Source: Microbulbifer aggregans
Lineage (GTDB): Bacteria; Pseudomonadota; Gammaproteobacteria; Pseudomonadales; Cellvibrionaceae
Direction of reading: 5' to 3'
DNA length: 64,000 nt
Assembly (NCBI RefSeq): GCF_001750105.1
Contig: NZ_CP014143.1
Coordinates: 1 to 64,000 of the forward strand
The translations under genes were made by a program, and so were the position numbers. Below the pieces are notes generated by a model that was not told the origin of the DNA, ran no database searches, and worked only from the letters and a program-made list of their open reading frames with translations. Shown here piece after piece: positions 50,781 to 59,310 of the stretch; position 1 is the first letter of the stretch; each line of letters begins with the position of its first letter.

Positions 50781-53327
50781 TCAGAACTTGGCGGACACAC
50801 CCAGATTCAGGCGACGAGCAGTCTCGTACTCGTACAGCGGGAAGCCTGCGGTGAAGCCAGTTCCCGGCGCCGGCTCAGCATTGTTACCCAGCTGAACGGA
50901 CTCCTCAGCCAGCAGGTTATTCACGTCCAGCTTGACATCCACATTATCGGTAGCATGCCAGACAGCACTCAGGTCCAGACTGCCGAAGTCGTCGTGCAGG
51001 CGGTTACCGTACGAGCCGGACTCGCGGATCATGTACTCGCTGCGCCAGTTGTAGGCGACCCGGGCAGAGAACATGTCGTTCTCGTAATAGCCGGTCAGGT
51101 TGTAGACATTCTCCGAGCTATCACTCAGGAACGGGTTGCCATCGGTGAAAGTCTCCTTGGCGGTGCTGGTATCGGTCCAGGTGTAGTTGGCAATTGCACC
51201 GAAGCCGTTGCCAAAGTCCTGCTGGTAACCCAGCTCTATGCCGGTGATATCAGCACTCTCGCCGTTGTCCTTTTCCTGCACGGTCCAACCGAAGCCCTGC
51301 TCACTCGCAGGCAGGTCGAAGGGAATTTCACTGGCGGAAGCCTGATACTCACTGATGGTCACGAAATTGGACACATCTTTATAGAACACTGCACCGGACA
51401 GCAGGGAGCCTTCAGCAAAGTACCATTCGAGGCCCAGATCTACCTGATTCGCGGTGAAGGGCTCCAGGCCCACGTTACCAATTACCCAGAACTGGTTATT
51501 GTCGATTTCATCGTCGGCACCCAGGACATTGGGATTCACGTACATATCGACATACTGCGGACGGGCCATCACCTTGGCCGCAGAGGTACGCAGGATCAGG
51601 TCATCTGACAGGTCGTAGGCCAGGTTAAAGCTGGGCAGTACTTCTGAATAATCCGCACTGGTGCTGCCGCGCTGACCATCGATGTAATAGATGGAGGAAG
51701 CATCGGTGGAGATATAGCGCACACCGAAATTACCGCGCACACGCTCACCGTCGAAAGTGGCCATGGCATAGATGGCGTTGTTGCTTTCGTCGATTTCGCT
51801 GTAGGAACCGAGATCCTCAACCTTGCCGACGATGGACGCTTTGGCCCAGGCCTTGAGAGCATCGGCGTCCAGCTTCGGGATATCATAGCTACCAGCCCCT
51901 GACTCGATAGTGCCATCCAGGACTTCAGCGGTGGAAATACTCGGGTCGAAGCCTTCCGCCTGCAAGAATTCGAAGCGACGGCTGGTCGTGTTGTGATCCG
52001 CGCTCTTGATACCTGTCTTGATGGAATTGATCAGGCCAAACTCGACCTCAAACTCCAGATCCGCCTGGAAGTAGGTCTCTTCGTCAGTCTTCGGTGTGGC
52101 ATTGAAGTTGGCACCGGTACCCATGACTACACTGCCCGGATCGTAGGAAGCCAGGTCGAAGCCGTTGAGATCCCAGCTCTGGCCGCCACCGAAAAAGTCG
52201 TAAGTACCACCGGGAATCGCAGTGCCGCCGGAACCATCGTCCACGACCATCTCGAAGTCGGTACCACCTGTGGATGTGGTCTGACCAGCCTGGAAACTCA
52301 GCTCATAACCTTCACCCGCGTAATCCACGGACAGGTCGAACACATCGGAATTCATCGTGGCTTCACGCGGACGGGCCTGGAGGTAGGCGACATTCAGCGG
52401 GCCGCGAGCTGTAGTCCCGTTGATCTGGTCAGCTGGGTCGACATCGACTCCACACCAGCCACAGTTGCCCTGCGTCAGCCACAGCGCGTAGTTGGTGTTA
52501 TCTGCTTCCATCTGCATATCGATGGCATTGAAAACGATATCCAGGTTTTCAGTCGGCTGATACTGGAAGGTAGCGTTGATGGCAGAGCGCTTGCGCTCCT
52601 GCTCGAAAGCAACCGGGCCTGCGCCCCACTCCCAGAACGCCTCATTACCCTGGCGCTGCAGCTGGCGCTCTTGGGAAACCGCGGAAACCAGCACACCGAA
52701 ATTCTCGGCGTCGTTCTTCCAGCTGGCCAGACCAGAGAATTGGGGATCAGTGGCATCGGAGTCGGATTGGGAGGAAGCCTCGACAGAGCCGTGCAGGGTC
52801 ATGGAGTCCAGGTCCAGCGGTTTACGGGTGTTGATCACCACGGTACCGCCAACACCGCCCTCGGCCAGATCGGCCTGGGAGCTCTTGTACACCTCAATGT
52901 CGCCCACCAGTTCAGACGGCAGAAGCTCGTAGTTGAAGCTGCGCTTGGCCGGTTCCAGCACAAACCAACCGGTAGAGGCAACATTCTGGCCATTCAGCGT
53001 GGTCAGTGTCAGGTCGTTACCTGCACCGCGGATGGACACGGCCGCCCCCTCACCAAACTGGCGCTGGATAGTCACACCGGGTACGCGCTGCAGGGATTCA
53101 GCGACGTTCTTGTCCGGGAACTTGCCGATATCCTCGGCAGAGATAGCATCGACAATCGCGTATGAATCACGCTTGGTACTGAGAGCATCTTGCAGGGAGC
53201 CGCGAATACCGGTGACGGTAACTTCTTCGAGGCCTTGGTCGGACTGGGCAGTGGCCAGCGGCGACATCAGGCCACCACTGAGCACTACCGCACTGATAGA
53301 CAGTGCGAGTTGGTTGCGCTTTAGCAT
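50781..53327 (-). CDS. TonB-dependent outer-membrane receptor (Xanthomonas/Caulobacter type)
   Basis: The 848-residue protein has a Sec signal (cut after ATA, about residue 27), a plug domain (AISAEDIGKFPDKNVAESLQRVPGVTI, then VSIRGAGNDLTLTTLNGQN) and a 22-strand barrel ending in the aromatic residue of LNLGVSAKF. The sequence GLEEVTVTG is a TonB-box region. It is of the TonB-Xanth-Caul group often found with carbohydrate uptake. Two near-identical LacI-type palindromes lie just upstream, so sugar-responsive control is likely. The ATG follows AAGGAAGGG. Confidence 0.93.
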   Translation of the reverse strand: MLKRNQLALSISAVVLSGGLMSPLATAQSDQGLEEVTVTGIRGSLQDALSTKRDSYAIVDAISAEDIGKFPDKNVAESLQRVPGVTIQRQFGEGAAVSIRGAGNDLTLTTLNGQNVASTGWFVLEPAKRSFNYELLPSELVGDIEVYKSSQADLAEGGVGGTVVINTRKPLDLDSMTLHGSVEASSQSDSDATDPQFSGLASWKNDAENFGVLVSAVSQERQLQRQGNEAFWEWGAGPVAFEQERKRSAINATFQYQPTENLDIVFNAIDMQMEADNTNYALWLTQGNCGWCGVDVDPADQINGTTARGPLNVAYLQARPREATMNSDVFDLSVDYAGEGYELSFQAGQTTSTGGTDFEMVVDDGSGGTAIPGGTYDFFGGGQSWDLNGFDLASYDPGSVVMGTGANFNATPKTDEETYFQADLEFEVEFGLINSIKTGIKSADHNTTSRRFEFLQAEGFDPSISTAEVLDGTIESGAGSYDIPKLDADALKAWAKASIVGKVEDLGSYSEIDESNNAIYAMATFDGERVRGNFGVRYISTDASSIYYIDGQRGSTSADYSEVLPSFNLAYDLSDDLILRTSAAKVMARPQYVDMYVNPNVLGADDEIDNNQFWVIGNVGLEPFTANQVDLGLEWYFAEGSLLSGAVFYKDVSNFVTISEYQASASEIPFDLPASEQGFGWTVQEKDNGESADITGIELGYQQDFGNGFGAIANYTWTDTSTAKETFTDGNPFLSDSSENVYNLTGYYENDMFSARVAYNWRSEYMIRESGSYGNRLHDDFGSLDLSAVWHATDNVDVKLDVNNLLAEESVQLGNNAEPAPGTGFTAGFPLYEYETARRLNLGVSAKF

Positions 53328-53403
53328 CGATTTCCCTTCCTTTGTTATTGGAATAAAGGTTGAGTTAAAAATTTTTTTAGTTTTTTCACCTTGAACCGCT
53401 GAA

Positions 53404-53417
53404 TGATAGCGCTGTCA
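53404..53417. promoter_or_regulatory. LacI-type operator, proximal to the TonB receptor
   Basis: TGATAGCGCTGTCA is an even palindrome with the central CG step and one broken base pair, typical of LacI-family operators. It lies about 75 bases before the TonB receptor ATG, with centre-to-centre spacing of 26 bp to its twin. Confidence 0.8.
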
Positions 53418-53428
53418 TTTGTTTTTGT

Positions 53429-53458
53429 TTGATAGCGCTGTCATTCACGCATTGACAA
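53429..53458 (-). promoter_or_regulatory. candidate sigma-70 promoter of the TonB receptor
   Basis: On the - strand TTGTCA (53458-53453) and TATCAA (53434-53429) are 18 bp apart. The distal operator lies within it and the proximal one just after the expected start, as expected for a repressed promoter. The boxes are imperfect. Confidence 0.35.
53430..53443. promoter_or_regulatory. LacI-type operator, distal to the TonB receptor
   Basis: This is a second copy of TGATAGCGCTGTCA, identical over 14 bp to the one at 53404. It overlaps the spacer of the candidate receptor promoter. Confidence 0.8.
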
Positions 53459-53645
53459 TACACAGAAAGAATCGAAAAAGCTACAACCCGGCAGGCAATT
53501 CAGGCTCCTGCGAGGCGGCTAAAGCGGTCAATTTTTGATCGAATTAAATTTTAGAAGAAAAAAGTTTTCTCAAAACAGGGAGTTACAGCACAGGTCGCGA
53601 CAAGCTTGGAAGGGGATAAAGAGAGAGATAAGACGCCAGATAGTG

Positions 53646-53674
53646 ACCGCCGCACTCCCCCGGAGCGCGGCGGT
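53646..53674 (-). terminator. candidate terminator after pykA
   Basis: ACCGCCGC and GCGGCGGT pair around a 13-base loop just after the pykA stop. There is no T-run, so termination may be inefficient or factor-dependent. Confidence 0.45.
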
Positions 53675-53681
53675 GCCAGGG

Positions 53682-55121
53682 TTATTCGATTTCCTTGATG
53701 CGCATGGCGTTGGTCTGTCCGCCCACATTCAGGCGATCGCCCTGGGTGATCAGGATACGCTGACCTTTCTTGAGCTCCATGCGGGAACCGACCACCTCGA
53801 CGATGGATTCGGTCAGATGACCGAGGGGAATCTCCGCCGGGTCAAAATCCACCACCGGCTCGACCCCGCGCAGCAAAACCAGCTGCCGCGCCACGGCCGG
53901 GTGGCGGGTCAAGGCATAGATGGGCAGATGGGTGGTTGCCCGGGACATCATCCGCGGTGTACGGCCGGATTCGGTCAAGGCCACCACCGCCACCAGATTC
54001 TCCACCCGTGCGGCAACATCGACAGCAGCCTGGGCAATCACGGTATCGATACGATCTGAGGCACGGCTCTGGGAGGCCGGGCGGTTCACACTGCCCAGGT
54101 AGCGCTCGGCCCCGACGATCACTTCACTCATGGCTTCCACCGCAGCCACCGGGAAATCACCGGCTGCGGTCTCAGCCGACAGCATGACCGCATCGGTGCC
54201 ATCCAGCACCGCGTTGGCCACGTCCATCACCTCTGCACGGGTCGGCGTGGGGCTGGTGATCATGGATTCCATCATCTGGGTAGCCGTGATCACGCCCCGA
54301 TTGAGGGCATTGGCGCGGTTGATCAGTTTCTTCTGCACGCCGACCAGGGACGGATCACCGATTTCCACCCCAAGGTCACCGCGGGCCACCATGATCGCGT
54401 CTGAAGCGAGAATAATCTCATCCATCTGCTCGTCAGTGGCTACCGCCTCCGCGCGCTCAACCTTGGCGACGATTGCAGCCTTACTGCCCTCGGCTTCCAT
54501 GGCGCTGCGCGCAGTTTCCAGATCCTCCGCACTGCGGGGGAAACTCACCGCAAGGAAGTCGACATCCAACTCGGCAGCCAACTTGATATCACGGTAATCC
54601 TTCTCGGTCAGGGCCGGCGCAGACAGGCCACCTCCCAGCAAGTTGATGCCCTTGTTGTTGGAGAGCTTGCCGCCCTGCAGAACGCGACAGTAAAGCTTCT
54701 GGGGAGTGGTGCCCGTCACTTCGAGACGGATCTTGCCGTCATCCAGCAGCAGGATGTCGCCCGCCTCACAGTCGCTGATCAGGCTCGGGTAATCCACGCC
54801 CACTCGACGCTCGTCACCGGCATCCGCGGGGCAGTCTGCGTCGAGGGTGAACTCACTGTTGTTTTCCAGCCAGATACTACCCTCGGCAAATCGGGCGATA
54901 CGGATCTTGGGTCCCTGGAGGTCACCCAACACGGCGACCAGTTTGTTCTGTGCGGTTGCAGCCTCGCGCACGGCTTCCACACGGCGCTTATGGTCCTCGG
55001 CTGAGCCGTGGGAGAAGTTCAGACGAACAATGTTCACGCCGGCGCGAATCATCTCTTCAATGACGCGGGGCTTGTCTGTGCCGGGGCCGAGAGTGGCCAC
55101 AATTTTGGTATGGCGGATCAT
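53682..55121 (-). CDS. pykA: pyruvate kinase
   Basis: Pyruvate kinase converts PEP and ADP to pyruvate and ATP. The 479-residue protein starts MIRHTKIVATLGPGTDKP and has the catalytic region AIVAKVERAEAV, MVARGDLGVEI and the Mg/K site block TATQMMESMI. It is the last of seven sugar-catabolism genes in this direction and is preceded by tandem hairpins after gap. The length fits the PykA/PykF range. Confidence 0.95.
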   Translation of the reverse strand: MIRHTKIVATLGPGTDKPRVIEEMIRAGVNIVRLNFSHGSAEDHKRRVEAVREAATAQNKLVAVLGDLQGPKIRIARFAEGSIWLENNSEFTLDADCPADAGDERRVGVDYPSLISDCEAGDILLLDDGKIRLEVTGTTPQKLYCRVLQGGKLSNNKGINLLGGGLSAPALTEKDYRDIKLAAELDVDFLAVSFPRSAEDLETARSAMEAEGSKAAIVAKVERAEAVATDEQMDEIILASDAIMVARGDLGVEIGDPSLVGVQKKLINRANALNRGVITATQMMESMITSPTPTRAEVMDVANAVLDGTDAVMLSAETAAGDFPVAAVEAMSEVIVGAERYLGSVNRPASQSRASDRIDTVIAQAAVDVAARVENLVAVVALTESGRTPRMMSRATTHLPIYALTRHPAVARQLVLLRGVEPVVDFDPAEIPLGHLTESIVEVVGSRMELKKGQRILITQGDRLNVGGQTNAMRIKEIE

Positions 55122-55151
55122 AAACAGGAAATTACTTCTCAGTTGTGTTCA

Positions 55152-55188
55152 GGGCGCCTCGGCGCCCACAAAGGTGGGGAACCCCACC
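55152..55188 (-). other. two tandem hairpins between gap and pykA
   Basis: GGGCGCC/GGCGCCC (55152-55167) and GGTGGGG/CCCCACC (55173-55188) are perfect stems with tiny loops, 5 bases apart, in the 90-bp gap. The first met by polymerase is followed by TTTG. They may attenuate or stabilise mRNA at the pykA junction. Confidence 0.6.
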
Positions 55189-55211
55189 CTACTCGCTTTC
55201 TCTCTACTCTC

Positions 55212-56246
55212 TCAGGCGGTTTCCGCTACCTGAGCCTGTAGCTGCAGAGCCTCGGCCATGGCCAGGCTGGTATCCAGCATACGATGGGAGAAGCCCCACT
55301 CGTTGTCATACCAGGCCATGATCTTTACCAGGTTGCCATTCACACGGGTGTGATTGGCATCGAAGTGGCTGGAGGCCGTGGTGTGGTTAAAGTCGACGGA
55401 CACCAGCGGCTGGTCACAGTAGGTCAGCACACCGCGGCTGCTGGCAGCCGCCTCTTTCATGATGGCATTGACCTCTTCAACAGTAGTGTCGCGACCGGCA
55501 ATAAACTGGCAATCCACCAGCGACACATTGCTCACCGGTACGCGAACGGCCATACCGTCCAGGCGCCCTTTCAGTTCGGGTAGAACCAGACCTACCGCAG
55601 CGGCGGCACCGGTTTTGGTGGGAATCATGTTATCGGCGGCAGCACGCGCACGATAGATATCCGCGTGCACGGCGTCCTGGGTGTTCTGATCGTTGGTATA
55701 GGCGTGGACCGTGGTCATAAAGCCGCGCTCGATACCGAGTCCACGGTGCAGGGCCTTGGCAACCGGAGCCAGACAGTTGGTGGTACATGAGGCATTGGAA
55801 ACAACTTTGTGTTCCGCGGTGAGCTTGTCGTCATTCACGCCGTATACGACAGTCAGGTCTGCATCGCCGGACGGAGCGGAGATCAGCACTGCCTTGGCGC
55901 CAGCCTTCATATGTGCCGATGCCGCCTCTTTACTCGTGAAGCGCCCGGTACACTCCAGGACCAGATCCACTTCCAGATCCGCCCATGGCAACTGGGCAGG
56001 ATCACGTTCCTGACAAACGCGCACACGGTCACCACCGATCAGCAGATCACTCCCCTCCACGGATACCGGGGTGTTGAAGCGGCCGTGAATGGTGTCGAAA
56101 CGGGTCAGGTGTGCATTGGACTCGACCGGAGCCAGGTCGTTGATAGCCACCAGCTGCACGCGGTCGTTGTATCCGGACTCATAGATCGCCCGGGTAACGT
56201 TGCGGCCGATACGGCCGTAGCCGTTAATCGCAATTTTCAGTTTCAT
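55212..56246 (-). CDS. gap: glyceraldehyde-3-phosphate dehydrogenase
   Basis: GAPDH oxidises glyceraldehyde-3-phosphate with NAD(P) and phosphate. The 344-residue type I enzyme has the Rossmann motif [10 protein letters not shown] (7-16) and catalytic Cys154 in [12 protein letters not shown] versus NADP preference cannot be judged safely. It follows eda by 74 bases and precedes pykA, so it catalyses the step after KDPG cleavage. Confidence 0.96.
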   Translation of the reverse strand: MKLKIAINGYGRIGRNVTRAIYESGYNDRVQLVAINDLAPVESNAHLTRFDTIHGRFNTPVSVEGSDLLIGGDRVRVCQERDPAQLPWADLEVDLVLECTGRFTSKEAASAHMKAGAKAVLISAPSGDADLTVVYGVNDDKLTAEHKVVSNASCTTNCLAPVAKALHRGLGIERGFMTTVHAYTNDQNTQDAVHADIYRARAAADNMIPTKTGAAAAVGLVLPELKGRLDGMAVRVPVSNVSLVDCQFIAGRDTTVEEVNAIMKEAAASSRGVLTYCDQPLVSVDFNHTTASSHFDANHTRVNGNLVKIMAWYDNEWGFSHRMLDTSLAMAEALQLQAQVAETA

Positions 56247-56320
56247 GTGCTTTGCCTCAATTTTTAAATTTATTCGTCGCGACTACCGTCGGCTGCTGCG
56301 CTTTGCCCGCCGCCATGAAC

Positions 56321-56944
56321 TCAAAGTACGGAGGCTTCTTTTGCCAACCGCGTAATTTCATCCCAGCGTTTTTCTTCCACCAGCTTTGCCGTGGCCATCC
56401 AGGAACCGCCGGCACAGATCACATTGGGCAGGGACAGGTAGTCCTTGGCGTTAGCCGGGCCAATGCCGCCGGTCGGACAAAATTGCACCTGGGACAGAGG
56501 ACCACCCAGGGACTTGAGCATGGGCACACCACCGGCGGCCTCCGCCGGGAAAAATTTCTGGTAGCGATAACCGCGCTCGAGCAGGCGCATCACTTCGGAG
56601 GCTGTCGCCGCACCAGGCAATAAGGGCACGTCATGCTTTTCCGCCGCGTCCAACAGCACTTCGGTTGCGCCCGGGCTCACCATGAAAGCCGCTCCAGCAT
56701 CGACCGAGCGCTGGAGATCCGCGGCATTCAGAACAGTGCCGGTACCCACATGGGCGTCTGGCAGGTGTTTGGCAATTTCTTCTACGGCCTTCAGCGCCGC
56801 ATCAGTACGCAGGGTCACTTCCAGCACATTCAGGCCACCCTCTACCAGTGATTGTGCCAGCGGCAGTGCATCCTCTACTTTATTGATCACCAGCACCGGC
56901 ACGATGCCGGCCTGCGACAGAACTTCAGCAAGCTGTTTCTGCAT
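56321..56944 (-). CDS. eda: KDPG aldolase
   Basis: Eda cleaves 2-keto-3-deoxy-6-phosphogluconate to pyruvate and glyceraldehyde-3-phosphate and often also acts on 4-hydroxy-2-oxoglutarate. The 207-residue protein shows LEVTLRT with the active Glu and the Schiff-base Lys130 in YRYQKFFPAE. The ATG at 56944 (MQKQLAEV) is the family start rather than the 14-codon longer frame. It lies between pgl and gap. Confidence 0.95.
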   Translation of the reverse strand: MQKQLAEVLSQAGIVPVLVINKVEDALPLAQSLVEGGLNVLEVTLRTDAALKAVEEIAKHLPDAHVGTGTVLNAADLQRSVDAGAAFMVSPGATEVLLDAAEKHDVPLLPGAATASEVMRLLERGYRYQKFFPAEAAGGVPMLKSLGGPLSQVQFCPTGGIGPANAKDYLSLPNVICAGGSWMATAKLVEEKRWDEITRLAKEASVL

Positions 56945-57018
56945 GATTGACTTCCAGTTTTTTTGCGGGGCGATCTGCGCCCTCAATCGTTATTTCAAGT
57001 CGGGCACTCCGCCCCGGG

Positions 57019-57732
57019 TCACGGAGCCCAGTAAACCGTTACCGCTTTGTGTCCCTGCTTCAGGATGCTGCGAATGGGCATCTCCAGTTCATCGCTGCCC
57101 AGCAGCGCTTCGCGGTAGACCTTGAGTTTCTCCTCGCCGGTAATCAGCAGCTTGATATCCCGCGACTGCAGGATGGCGGCGAGGGTCAGGGTCATGCGCT
57201 CGGTGTGACTGCCGGTCACTTCACTCTGCTTGGCGTTAATGGCCTTGCAGAGCTGGCTGCCATTGGTATTCAGGGCCTGTTCGAGGCCTTCGGCATGGGG
57301 AAACAGTGACGCGGTGTGACCGTCACTGCCCATTCCCAGGATGCACACGTCGAAGGGACGTGGCAGTTCGCTGTAAGCGCGCTCGCAATCCGCTTCACCT
57401 TCAGCCGCGGAAGCGTGTGGAGTTTTCATGCCGAGGAAAGGCGCCTCCGCCGCAGCGTTTTGCAGCAGGCTCTTTTCGATAAACGCGTGGTTGCTGCCAC
57501 TCTCGGTCTTGTCGACCCAGCGCTCGTCCACCAGTGCCACGGTAATATCCGACCACGGCAAAGGACGCTTGGAGAGCTCCCGGTATACGGGTTCGGGCGT
57601 GCTGCCGCCGGAAACCAGGAAGCTCGCCTGGCCCTGTTCCTTGATGCCCTGCTGCAGCTTGCTGGCACAGTCATTGGCCAGCGCCTGTACCAGTCGCTCC
57701 CGGTCGGGGAAAAATTTTTCCTCAATCATCAT
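57019..57732 (-). CDS. pgl: 6-phosphogluconolactonase (DevB type)
   Basis: Pgl hydrolyses 6-phosphoglucono-lactone made by Zwf. The 237-residue protein is of the DevB/SOL family: FLVSGGSTPEPVYREL, VALVDERWV and the ILGMGSDGHTASLFP block. It lies 45 bases after zwf, the usual partner. Confidence 0.94.
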   Translation of the reverse strand: MMIEEKFFPDRERLVQALANDCASKLQQGIKEQGQASFLVSGGSTPEPVYRELSKRPLPWSDITVALVDERWVDKTESGSNHAFIEKSLLQNAAAEAPFLGMKTPHASAAEGEADCERAYSELPRPFDVCILGMGSDGHTASLFPHAEGLEQALNTNGSQLCKAINAKQSEVTGSHTERMTLTLAAILQSRDIKLLITGEEKLKVYREALLGSDELEMPIRSILKQGHKAVTVYWAP

Positions 57733-57777
57733 GGCGTTCGCCTCGATTTCACTGTTATTGGACGTTACGTTTCCGAG

Positions 57778-59238
57778 CTACCTGGCGTTGACCCATGCGC
57801 GGCCATCCAGCCGCAACAGGTCGTCGGCGGCCTGAGGGCCCCAGCTACCCGCCCGGTACAGGCACGGCTGGTCGCCGGTCGCACGCCAGTGCTCGATGAT
57901 CGGATCCACCCAAGCCCAGGCTGCCGCCACCTCTTCGCGGTGGATAAACAGCGCCGGGTTGTTGGCCGCCGCGTCCAGCATCAGCCGCTTGTAGGCATCA
58001 CTGCGGATGCTGTCGTAGGTTTCGGACAGGGTCAGGTTCAACTCGACGGGCTTGAGCTCCATCTCCAGGCTGTCCATCTTTTTGGCCATCAGCACCAGCT
58101 TGATGCTCTCCTCCGGCTGCAGACGGATGACGAGACGGTTTGGTACTGCCTGACCGGCTGACTTGTCATAGACGTTGTGAGATACCTTTTTGTACTGGAT
58201 CACGATCTCAGCACAGCGCTTTTCCATGCGCTTTCCCGTTCTCAGGTAAAAAGGCACACCCGCCCAGCGCCAGTTGTCGATATGGGCGCGGATGGCGACG
58301 AAAGTCTCGGTGTTACTGCCAGGTTCATCGAGCTCCTCCAGGTAACCGGGCACCAGATGATCACCGATTCCTCCGGCGACGTACTGCCCGCGCACGATGT
58401 TTTCATCTACCTCGACGCCGACCAGCGGTCGCAGCGCTTCCAGTACCTTGATTTTCTCGGCGCGGATATTTTTGGCCGACATGCTGTTGGGGGATTCCAT
58501 CGCGATCAGGCATAGCAGCTGCAGCAGGTGGTTCTGCACCATATCGCGCAGGGCACCGGCCTCATTGTAGAAGCCCGCGCGCCCCTCGAGACCGACTGTC
58601 TCGGAGATGCTGATCTGGATGTGGTCGATGGTTTGCGCGTCCCAGAGATGCTCGAAAAGTACGTTACTGAATCGCAGCGCAAGGAGATTCTGAACCGTTT
58701 CCTTACCCAGGTAGTGGTCAATCCGGAAAATGTCTTTTTCCGGGAAATAAGTGGCAATCTTGCTGTTGATTTCGTCCGAGGTTTTGGCGTTGTAACCGAG
58801 CGGCTTTTCCACCACCACGCGAGACTGCTCGTGAATGAGTCCCTTGATCGACAGGTTTTCACAGCAGGGACCAAACACCGCCGGCGGAATAGCCAGGTAG
58901 AAAATTCGTGCGCGCTCATTGTCCCCGCCCAGCAGATCCGCGAGGTGATCCCACTGCTCATCGGGAACGGCAATATCGAGTGCCACCGCCCGCAGGCTTT
59001 CCTTGAATTCGCTCCAGCCGGCCTCGGAATATTCACCGTCGCGTAAATGGGTTTTCAGTGCTTTCTGTGCCGTATCGAGATAGCTGTCCGCGTCTTCCTG
59101 GCGACGGCAGACCGGAAAAATTCGCGAGCTTTCCTCGAGGCTGCCCTCCAGATGGGCACGGTACAGCGCCGGAATCAGCTTGCGCAGGGCGAGGTCGCCG
59201 CCGCCGCCAAACAAAACCATATCGAAGGGATTGGTCAT
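57778..59238 (-). CDS. zwf: glucose-6-phosphate 1-dehydrogenase
   Basis: Zwf oxidises glucose-6-phosphate with NADP and feeds the Entner-Doudoroff and pentose phosphate routes. The 486-residue protein has VLFGGGGDLALRKLIPALY (Rossmann motif, where many Zwf have GxxGDLxxRK), the substrate site RIDHYLGKE with the catalytic region, and VEKPLGY. The ATG at 59238 is chosen; a start 12 codons upstream is less family-like. Confidence 0.96.
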   Translation of the reverse strand: MTNPFDMVLFGGGGDLALRKLIPALYRAHLEGSLEESSRIFPVCRRQEDADSYLDTAQKALKTHLRDGEYSEAGWSEFKESLRAVALDIAVPDEQWDHLADLLGGDNERARIFYLAIPPAVFGPCCENLSIKGLIHEQSRVVVEKPLGYNAKTSDEINSKIATYFPEKDIFRIDHYLGKETVQNLLALRFSNVLFEHLWDAQTIDHIQISISETVGLEGRAGFYNEAGALRDMVQNHLLQLLCLIAMESPNSMSAKNIRAEKIKVLEALRPLVGVEVDENIVRGQYVAGGIGDHLVPGYLEELDEPGSNTETFVAIRAHIDNWRWAGVPFYLRTGKRMEKRCAEIVIQYKKVSHNVYDKSAGQAVPNRLVIRLQPEESIKLVLMAKKMDSLEMELKPVELNLTLSETYDSIRSDAYKRLMLDAAANNPALFIHREEVAAAWAWVDPIIEHWRATGDQPCLYRAGSWGPQAADDLLRLDGRAWVNAR

Positions 59239-59310
59239 ATGTGTTCTCTGTCTGTTTTCGGCGTCTTGCGCCATGAATACTCTAGCGAGATTCTCCGCGT
59301 CTCGACCCGG

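Larger units (their letters stand above)
53328..53681. other. pykA to TonB-receptor intergenic region
   Basis: This 354-bp gap is AT-rich for the window. It contains the receptor leader, two operators near 53404-53443, and a GC-rich hairpin (53646-53674) after the pykA stop. No convincing gene is present; the + strand open frame from 53535 mostly mirrors pykA. Confidence 0.6.

Noticed and set aside
51993..53165. 390-codon + strand open frame across the TonB receptor
   Set aside because: It is antisense to the receptor, which has signal, plug and barrel features.
53535..54059. + strand open frame between the TonB receptor and pykA
   Set aside because: Two thirds of it are antisense to pykA, and the rest shows no ribosome-binding site or domain.
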